Source: an uncultured Clostridiaceae bacterium (GTDB taxonomy: Bacteria > Bacillota > Clostridia > TANB77 > CAG-508). From it: DNA of 64,000 nucleotides. Where the stretch lies: NCBI GenBank assembly GCA_948356915.1, contig CAOJCG010000008.1, forward strand, positions 1 to 64,000, written 5' to 3'. Below are positions 52,108-60,100 of the stretch, one piece after another. The notes under the pieces were generated by a model, which saw nothing but the letters and a program-made list of their open reading frames with translations, searched no databases and was not told the origin of the DNA. Position 1 is the stretch's first letter. The number at the start of each line of letters is the position of its first letter. The translations under genes and the position numbers were made by a program.

Positions 52108-52236
52108 CTCTCTCATCTTTCTTATTATGTATTCATCTAATAACTGACTTTGTTTTAGTATTTCTTCATAGTCTACTTTTTCTTCTAGCATACTTTCTAA
52201 TTTTCTTTTGTGATAGTTTATAATTATATCTAACAT
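52096..52236 (-). CDS. Spo0E-like aspartyl-phosphate phosphatase (start likely MLDIIINY at 52236)
   Basis: MLDIIINYHKRKLESMLEEKVDYEEILKQSQLLDEYIIRKM: SQxLDxxI motif. Confidence 0.6.
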   Translation of the reverse strand: MLDIIINYHKRKLESMLEEKVDYEEILKQSQLLDEYIIRKMRELVI

Positions 52237-52325
52237 ATTTATCACCTCTGAGTTTATTATAACATTATGTTTACGAAAAGTCTGTCGAAGCGTGTCGGAC
52301 ATAATAAAAAGACTATTGCTAGTCT

Positions 52326-52955
52326 TTATTGTTTATAATCATCTGCTATTTTTGATATACATTTTTTGCAATTTTCATTACTTCTATAGTTTCTGCTTAA
52401 ATTATAATTCTGAGTTGCTACATTATAGGCATCTATTCCTAGATGATATAAATCTATTAAATATAATTCAATATATCCATCTTCTCTTATATTTACAAAT
52501 AACCTTATTCCTTTATATCTCTTTTCCTTGTCTTTTAGTCGTTTTACTGGGATTAGTTCATTTATTATTGGCACATCTTCTATGTTTTTTATATTATTTG
52601 TTTCCATTATGATTCTTTTCAGTCTTAATGTTTCTTTAGATATTTCACTATAATTATTCTCTTCTAATTGAAAATCATTAAATATATTATAATTATCATA
52701 ATACAACTTATCAAATAGCTGTTTTAATATTGTATAATATGTATTACCTTCATAACTTTTTATATAATTTGTAAACTTTTCTTCTGGTATCTTATTAGAA
52801 TGCAAGTTCCCATTAAATATAAATTTTTCAAAATGAAAGGGAGATAAATCTATAACTTTACTACCTCTTCTAGTTATTTTATTTATCTCATGTTTAAATT
52901 GATTTCCTATATTATTAGCCTCAATTTTATCTAATCTACTTTGTAAAATATTCAT
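52326..52955 (-). CDS. Uncharacterised partner of DUF4065 protein (candidate toxin)
   Basis: Overlaps the 3' end of the Panacea-domain ORF by 20 nt, same strand; no recognised domain. Confidence 0.5.
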   Translation of the reverse strand: MNILQSRLDKIEANNIGNQFKHEINKITRRGSKVIDLSPFHFEKFIFNGNLHSNKIPEEKFTNYIKSYEGNTYYTILKQLFDKLYYDNYNIFNDFQLEENNYSEISKETLRLKRIIMETNNIKNIEDVPIINELIPVKRLKDKEKRYKGIRLFVNIREDGYIELYLIDLYHLGIDAYNVATQNYNLSRNYRSNENCKKCISKIADDYKQ

Positions 52956-53460
52956 CTATAATTTCCTCTTTTGGTATTTCTCTATTATGTCTTTCATCGG
53001 TCTCTACATAATTTTTTTTCCAACATTCATCTTCATGTGAAAGCCTAACTAATCCAAAATCATCTATTTCAAATAATTGATATAACAAATTATCTATAAA
53101 TTCTTTTTTTACTATGTCATCCTCTAAATAATCTTCAATATTTTCTTCTAAAAAGCCAGATTTCTCAGCCACAAATACTTCAGGTATTACAGGACCATAT
53201 GTCCACGCTTCTATTCTATCATTAAATAGATTTTCAGAATAATTAGAATAATCTACTTCTACACTGTCCTTGTTTTCTTTATTTTTCTTTATATATTGCC
53301 CCCAATAAGCAAACAAAAAATATAAAGATTTTTGTAATTTTATTGGAGATATTTCTCTCTTACTAGTATTTTTATCATATTCTAAATATTTTTTCTTAAT
53401 ATATAAGGCTAATTCTATTGCTTCTGATGGCTTTTTATTAAAAGTTTCAATTTTCATCAT
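52936..53460 (-). CDS. Panacea (DUF4065)-domain protein, candidate antitoxin
   Basis: SPIKLQKSLYFLFAYWGQYIKK...FEAWxYGPVIPEVF-type motif (IEAWTYGPVIPEVFVAEK)... RLSHEDECWKKNY...IPKEEIIDEYF. Confidence 0.7.
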   Translation of the reverse strand: MMKIETFNKKPSEAIELALYIKKKYLEYDKNTSKREISPIKLQKSLYFLFAYWGQYIKKNKENKDSVEVDYSNYSENLFNDRIEAWTYGPVIPEVFVAEKSGFLEENIEDYLEDDIVKKEFIDNLLYQLFEIDDFGLVRLSHEDECWKKNYVETDERHNREIPKEEIIDEYFTK

Positions 53461-53798
53461 CTAAAATCCCCTCCTATAATAAATAATATGCTATTATTCA
53501 TATATGTCAACTTTTATAACAAAGTTGTAATATAAAATTCATATGCTTGTAATATTTATTCTTCTATATTATATATTATGTATACAATTTTGTCAATATT
53601 TTTGTCGAACATTTTTTTGTTTTATTATTGTTTCCATATTTATATAATATTATTCAAGGAATTATAAAATGACTAAAAAACGTCTTTCTACAATGCATTT
53701 CAAGACGTTTTTATTTTTGTTTTATATACTTTTATGTCTTGATTTTACTAGATTTGAGCAAAAAAATAAGCAGAGTAAATTAATACTCTGCTATTATT

Positions 53799-54557
53799 TT
53801 ATCTTAATTTTTGATTTACTATTTTTTGAATTGCATTGTAATCGTAACCTGCATTTTGTAATTTTTCTTTTCTTGAAGGGTTATTCCCCCATTTTCCTTC
53901 AATTACTTCATTTGCTATTTGCTCGTTAGATTTTTTAGCTACTGTTGTTTTCTTTCCTAGCAAGATTTCATTTACTTTAGCTTGTACTTCATTGTATAAA
54001 GAACCTAATGCTTGCTTTCTAGCTTCTCCATCTCCGTATTTTCCTTGTATTGTTTCATTTGCTAAATCTACTATTGATCTTGTTGTTTGAACTGTTTCGT
54101 TTTTTGCAATAGTTGCGTTTACGATTTCGCCAAGTGGGAAATTTGCACCAGGACAAGATGTATTGCATACTTCTTTATGTCCTTGTACAATTGATATATT
54201 ATATATTCCTTTTAAATATGTAACTAATTCTTTTATGGCATTTTTTTGTATTTCTGACATTGTTTCTGAATTAAAGTCTCCTTCTGTGCATATTCCTATA
54301 CTATCAGTATTTGAGCCATACGCATGAGCTCCTACCCACTCTAACGCACGACCTCTGTATACTTTTCCATCTTTACGTACATAGAAATGATATCCTATGC
54401 CTGCATATCCTCGTGAATTTTTATGATAATTATGTATTGTTTCAACTGTTTGTAAGACAGTTACTCCACTATGATGAAGTATTATTCTTTTTATTGTGTT
54501 TAAATCTCTTATAGTTTTGTTACTATTAAATTGTAAGTTTGTTTCTATTATTTCCAT
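53799..54557 (-). CDS. Phage-type N-acetylmuramoyl-L-alanine amidase (PGRP/amidase_2) with two C-terminal CpL-7-like repeats
   Basis: RIILHHSGVTVLQTVETIHNYHKNSRGYAGIGYHFYVRKDGKVYRGR...GHKEVCNTSCPGANFP; repeats VDLANETIQGKYGDGEARKQALG / NEQIANEVIEGKWGNNPSRKEKLQ. Confidence 0.85.
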   Translation of the reverse strand: MEIIETNLQFNSNKTIRDLNTIKRIILHHSGVTVLQTVETIHNYHKNSRGYAGIGYHFYVRKDGKVYRGRALEWVGAHAYGSNTDSIGICTEGDFNSETMSEIQKNAIKELVTYLKGIYNISIVQGHKEVCNTSCPGANFPLGEIVNATIAKNETVQTTRSIVDLANETIQGKYGDGEARKQALGSLYNEVQAKVNEILLGKKTTVAKKSNEQIANEVIEGKWGNNPSRKEKLQNAGYDYNAIQKIVNQKLR

Positions 54558-54956
54558 CTATTTATCCTCCTTATTTCTTAATTGTAACAATGCTTGTTTT
54601 AGTTTTTCTGGTAAAGGCAACCCCATTGCTCCTGCATTCTCTAAAATAGATAATGCTTCATTTACTGCAAAAAACATTATTACTATTTCTCGTATTGCTG
54701 GAATACCTAGCATATTTTCTGCTACTACTGATACAGCTACAATAACTAAAATAAGAACCTTCTTAGTCAAACCTTTAAATCCGATTCGACTAGAAAGTTC
54801 TTTATTGTAATATGCTTTTATTAAACCTGTTATATAATCTAAACACATTAAAATTATTAATGCCATAATCAGTTTATCCCAACCTCCTAATAGACTTACT
54901 ATAAATCCTCCTATTGTGCCACATATGACACTTATCCAATTAAATATTTTATCCAT
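54558..54956 (-). CDS. Phage holin family protein
   Basis: DYITGLIKAYYNKELSSRIGFKGLTKKVLILVIV...FFAVNEALSILENAGAMGLPLPEKLKQALLQL. Confidence 0.85.
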   Translation of the reverse strand: MDKIFNWISVICGTIGGFIVSLLGGWDKLIMALIILMCLDYITGLIKAYYNKELSSRIGFKGLTKKVLILVIVAVSVVAENMLGIPAIREIVIMFFAVNEALSILENAGAMGLPLPEKLKQALLQLRNKEDK

Positions 54957-55049
54957 ATTTTTCTTTTCCTTTCTTATTTTTTACTTCGTTGCTCTACTTC
55001 TACTAGTTTTGTTAAATATTCTTTTTCCATAGTTTTTTCTCTCTTTCTT

Positions 55050-56018
55050 TTATAGTGTTAATACTTTTATTTTATATTGTATATTACTTGTATTTTTTAC
55101 TGTTAATCTTAAAAAGTAATCTCTTCTTTCTATTTTATCTAAAAATGTACTTGCTATTGTTTGTTTTAAAAATTGAGTAAAGAAATATCCTGTGTAATTA
55201 GCAGTAAAAGCTCCTACAATTTCTGCATTAAAACCTTGTATTAATGTAACAATAACTATACTAAATTGTCCTAAGCTCAAATTAATATCATAAGTTGTAT
55301 TTCCACTTAAGTTACCATTATATTCCTTAAAAGTGCCTTTGTTTAATAAATTATTTAAAGTTTCTCCATGATGTAATATCTTTGAACTATCTACATTTTC
55401 TTCTTTCTTCATAAACTCTTCATATACATCATTATCATTTAAAACATGTATCTTTTTGTCACCATCTACATTCTGCATCCAAACCTTCCTACGATTTTCA
55501 GTTGGCTCTGTTGGGCTTACTATTATTCCTTCTTGTTCTATATTAGTAAGTTGTTCATTTACTTCGTTTATTTGTGTATTGACTTCTTCTTGTAAATTAT
55601 TTTTTATTTCTGCTATTTCATTATCTGTAAAATAATCAATACCTTTTATTGGAGTATATCCTGGGGATCCATCATCTCCTTTGTCGCCTTTATCTCCTGT
55701 TAAACCTTGCTCCCCTTGAATACCTTGTTTTCCTTGTGGACCTCTTAAATTTTCTAATTGTTCTGTTGTAAATTTATCATATGTAAATGCTTCTCCAGTA
55801 TCTCCTTTATCTCCTTTTGGTAATACTAAGTTTAAAATTTGATTAGGACTTTCTCCTACAATACTTGCTGAAGCTTCTTCTCCCTTTTCTACAATCCCAA
55901 TTGTTAATTTATTAGTATCTCCCTTCTCTCCTTTTTCTCCTTTTAAGAAGTCATTCATTATCGCAGTTGATGCGTCATCTGTTTTTTCATCTTCTACTAT
56001 AATCTTAAATTCATCCAC
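55050..56018 (-). CDS. Collagen-like phage tail/appendage protein
   Basis: LRGPQGKQGIQGEQGLTGDKGDKGDDGSPGYTP and KGEKGEKGDT; upstream of holin/amidase. Confidence 0.7.
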   Translation of the reverse strand: MDEFKIIVEDEKTDDASTAIMNDFLKGEKGEKGDTNKLTIGIVEKGEEASASIVGESPNQILNLVLPKGDKGDTGEAFTYDKFTTEQLENLRGPQGKQGIQGEQGLTGDKGDKGDDGSPGYTPIKGIDYFTDNEIAEIKNNLQEEVNTQINEVNEQLTNIEQEGIIVSPTEPTENRRKVWMQNVDGDKKIHVLNDNDVYEEFMKKEENVDSSKILHHGETLNNLLNKGTFKEYNGNLSGNTTYDINLSLGQFSIVIVTLIQGFNAEIVGAFTANYTGYFFTQFLKQTIASTFLDKIERRDYFLRLTVKNTSNIQYKIKVLTL

Positions 56019-56395
56019 TATGTCTCATCCTCCTTAAAAGTATATTCTTCTGTTAAAGTAATACTTCCTATAAGCAATGTCTTAACAATTCCAGTAGCAG
56101 TTTTTATTTCTATATCATATCCATAAGTACCATATCCTAATTTTGCTGTATCGTCTGAATTAATAGTAACATAGTAATATCCATCATCTCTTAATTCAAT
56201 TCCACTATTTAAAGTCTTTTGAAAAGCTATTCCCGTTGATTTAGAGTTTTTCTTAGCCGTTAAATATATTTTATCTGTGCTACTTAATTTCAAATCTTCT
56301 CCATTCTTATCTTGCAACTTAAATTTAAATACTTTAGTATCTCCCCTAGTAAATTCAAAATCCATACTATCCCTCCTTTTTATTAATATAATCAA
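56018..56395 (-). CDS. BppU-like N-terminal phage baseplate/appendage protein
   Basis: DFEFTRGDTKVFKFKLQDKNGEDLKLSSTDKIYLTAKKN...YDIEIKTATGIVKTLLIGSITLTEEYT. Confidence 0.65.
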   Translation of the reverse strand: MIILIKRRDSMDFEFTRGDTKVFKFKLQDKNGEDLKLSSTDKIYLTAKKNSKSTGIAFQKTLNSGIELRDDGYYYVTINSDDTAKLGYGTYGYDIEIKTATGIVKTLLIGSITLTEEYTFKEDET

Positions 56396-56528
56396 CTATT
56401 TTCTCTATATATGGCCATACTTTTTCTAAGTCATACTTTTCTATAAGTTGTTCAATATTAGTAGGTCTATTTCCATCTTGCTTATCTATTTTCTTTCTAT
56501 TTGGTTTTTCTAACATATTTTCCTCCAT
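56367..56528 (-). CDS. Small phage hypothetical protein (53 aa)
   Basis: MEENMLEKPNRKKIDKQDGNRPTNIEQLIEKYDLEKVWPYIEKIVDYINKKEG*. Confidence 0.35.
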   Translation of the reverse strand: MEENMLEKPNRKKIDKQDGNRPTNIEQLIEKYDLEKVWPYIEKIVDYINKKEG

Positions 56529-56567
56529 ATTAAAAGCACCTACTTTTAAGTAAGTGCTTCTATATTT

Positions 56568-56870
56568 TTAAATATTTTTATTAAAATTCGATATTACTTT
56601 ATTATACACATTTTCAGTTATAATTCCATTTTTGTAAAATATATTAATATCCTCTAATTTTAGTATTTTTGTAAATAATAAATCCATGATGTATTTTTCA
56701 TTATTTAATCTTTCTTTTGATTTTTTTATTGCTTTATCCCATCTTAACCTAAAAATTATAGAATATAGTATTGCGTATATAATAAAAAACAACCCTAAAA
56801 GTTGTGTATCTTCAATCCATGCCATAAAAAAAGTAGTAGTATCCCCCAAATAAGCATACTGAAAAGCCAT
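56568..56870 (-). CDS. Hypothetical membrane protein
   Basis: MAWIEDTQLLGLFFIIYAILYSIIFRLRWDKAIKKSKERL. Confidence 0.4.
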   Translation of the reverse strand: MAFQYAYLGDTTTFFMAWIEDTQLLGLFFIIYAILYSIIFRLRWDKAIKKSKERLNNEKYIMDLLFTKILKLEDINIFYKNGIITENVYNKVISNFNKNI

Positions 56871-57076
56871 CTTGTAACAAAATTATATTCTTCTATTGTA
56901 AAAAATTCTTCTTTTCCTTGTGCTACATATTTTGTTTTACAATTTGGGCAAGTTTTAATTAAATAATCAAAATTTATTGGATTAAGTCTTCTCATAAAAA
57001 AAATTTCACTATCTAGCTCTTTATTACAGTTTTTACAATTGTAAGAATAACCTATTGTATGTTTCATATAAATCAC
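56795..57076 (-). CDS. Zinc-ribbon-like small membrane protein
   Basis: YNCKNCNKEL...KTCPNCKTKYV plus C-terminal TM. Confidence 0.45.
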   Translation of the reverse strand: MIYMKHTIGYSYNCKNCNKELDSEIFFMRRLNPINFDYLIKTCPNCKTKYVAQGKEEFFTIEEYNFVTRWLFSMLIWGILLLFLWHGLKIHNF

Positions 57077-57167
57077 TCCCTTCGCTAAATTATGCTTATA
57101 ATTATTATTTTAACATATAATTTTTGCAAAATTTGTCGAAATCAAGAGAATGTTAAAAATATTTGTT

Positions 57168-60100
57168 TTACCAAGTAACTCTTCCGTCTTTATATACTGT
57201 AAATCCTTTTAATTTTTCGTATATTTTTAATTTTTCATCTTTCTTTATGCTTAACTCATTTATATAATTAGCCAATTTGCTTTTTTCTGAAGAAGTTAAT
57301 GTATATTGAGTTCCAAGTAATACTAATTTTTGATTATATTCTATATTCATATTATTTATATAATCATATACTTTTGTTTTCTTACTTCCACTTATAGTCT
57401 TTCCTGTTGTAGTTCCATCATCTTTTTTATCAGATTCAAAATCTTGTTGTTTATATTTTAAATATTGTTCAAAATTAATTCCTGTTTGTTTCATAATATC
57501 ATATTCTGTATCATTACTGCTTTTTATATAGTTTTCATATATAGCCTTCTTTTCTTTCTCAGAATACTTAGAATCTAATAAAATTTGAATTTTATCTTTG
57601 GTCTTTAAATCTTGACTTTTCTTTAGTTCTCCATTAGAAACTTTTTCATTCTTTTTGTTATATACTTTTTGTCTATAATCAGAATAAGTTTCTGTTGATA
57701 TATTAGTATTTTTATTTTTTTCTTCATCTGTTAAAATTGTCCACTCTCCATTGCTATTTTTGTAATATTCCTCATCTCCAATTTTAGAAGAATTTTTATT
57801 TTGACTACCGTTTTTATAATTGTTAAGGCCTTTTTCTGCTAACTGATTTATTTTTTCTTGTATTTCTCTTACTTTTTGCGTTTTTTCTTTATTTGATATA
57901 TTACTCATTTGAACTTGTCTTTTTTCTTTATATAGGTCACTCATATCTTTAGAAATACTATCTAAATACTTAAGTTGTAATTCATCTTCATCAGTTGCAA
58001 AATTATCATTAGCAATTTGTGTCTGTTTTTCTAAAGTTTCATAGAATTTGCTTACATTTTTATTTTTAAGTACACTATCTGTTGTAAATTTATCTACAAA
58101 TACATTTTGTTTTGCTTGTGGTGTTATCATAGGTAATATTATATCCCCTATACCTCCACTATATTGATCTATCAAATAATTAATCTTTTTAGGACTTTTA
58201 TTAAGCTTATCTCCTAGCCATTTACTAAATTCATCTGTAGTTTCATCATATTGATTTTTTGGTAATTCCTTTTGAAGTCTACTAGAAACTAAATCGCTAC
58301 CATACCAAGTTTTATTTATTCCAGCTTGTGCTATAGGAGCAAATATATTATCTTCAAGCGGATTATTGGGAGCTATTTGATTATTTATTGTTGAACCAAA
58401 ACCATCCCAAGCATCATCTTGACCTTGTACAGTCTCTAATGTTCTTCTTGCTGCAGCGCCAAAAATACTTAAAACTCTTCCTTTAGGAATCCTTATAAAT
58501 TTTCCATCATCACATTTAAATAAATAATATAAATCTTTTGTACTTTGTGGTAAATCTTTGTAATCATCATCATCATCTAATAACATATGATTAAAAATAG
58601 CAGGTATTATACTCATAATAGTAGCTTTGGCTAATAAATTAACATATCCTTTAGCTCCATTCTGTCCAGAAAAATTTCTAAATTGTTTATCTAATCCTTG
58701 AATAGATGCATTTAGGAAATTAGCTAAATTTCTATTTATTGCTTTTGTTATATCTCCACCACGTTTAAAATTAGTTGTTATTTCTGCTGCATTATATAAT
58801 GCTTCATTTAAGCTCTTTCCATCTTCTAGAGTGGAAATAAATTCTGCAAGTCTAGGTAATTGTTCTACAACTTCATTAGCATTTCTTATTTTTTCTACAA
58901 ATTTATTTGTCTTCTTAATTCCAGTTTCGTAATCAAAATAAGTATTACTCATTCCTCCATTAGCCATATAAGATTCATAATATTTCCCTTTAGTATATAT
59001 TTCATTTAAAGCCTTACCATAGTTCTTAACAAATTTACTAGAATATTTTGAATTAAAAGCTCCATCTTGAAAATCTTTAAAAAAGTTCGTTACTATAAAT
59101 AATGGATTACTAGATGTTAATAAACTTCTATGTATATTATTAACTTTTTGTAATGCCTTGACAGGAAGTGTTTTTTCTATTTTGCTAATTTCTGTTGGTT
59201 TTAAACTTTCATATAAATTATCATTTATTTTTAGTTTCAATTGTTTTCCATCTTCAAAATATAAATAATATTTATTGCCTTCTATGTCTGTATCTACCAT
59301 AGTATCCATATCTAGTAACATAGTAGGAGATAATGATATATCTACACCTTCATCAACAATAGAATTCTTTAATGTTTTAGATAATTCTTTACCTAATTCA
59401 TTTTGATTAATTAATCTTTTAATTCTTATAGCTTGCTGTGCCATTGTCTCTTTTATAGGTTGAATATCTGCATTTCCTCCAGTTGCTTTTTTTAATGGTG
59501 ATGTTGTTCCTGTTTTTTCATTATTTCCAGTATATAAACTATCTTCTATATTTCTTGAAATAGCTATATAATTTGGATACATAGCTTCTATGTAGTCTAT
59601 TGTATCTTGTGTCAACATTCCTGCTTCTTTTAAGTTATTCAAATTATTATGGTTAAATTCCTTAATATCTTTTGCATATTGTTTAAATTCTGGATATTTG
59701 GTCTCTAACTCTAATGCTATTGCAGTTGACTCTGTAGGTCCAATTTCTTCTCCAAATATAAATTTATTTCTACCGCTTCTATCAATATTATGTTTATGTA
59801 ATAAATATTCACTAAATTCTTTTGTCAATTTACTGTCTTCTATAGGTTGCCATATATCATTTATAGATTTACCTATATTATTGCCTTGATTATCTGTTTG
59901 CGCAACTCCTACAACATATTGTCCTTCAGCAAATGAATTTAAATTTCTATCATACATAAACTTCAATTCTGGATTGTGTGCTTTTTCTGATAATTGGTCT
60001 ATATAGTGTCCTTTATTTATAAATTTTTGTGCAAGTATATCTAAACTATCTTTTATTGCAAATTTATCATTAGCATATTTTTCTAATAATTTAGCTTTTT

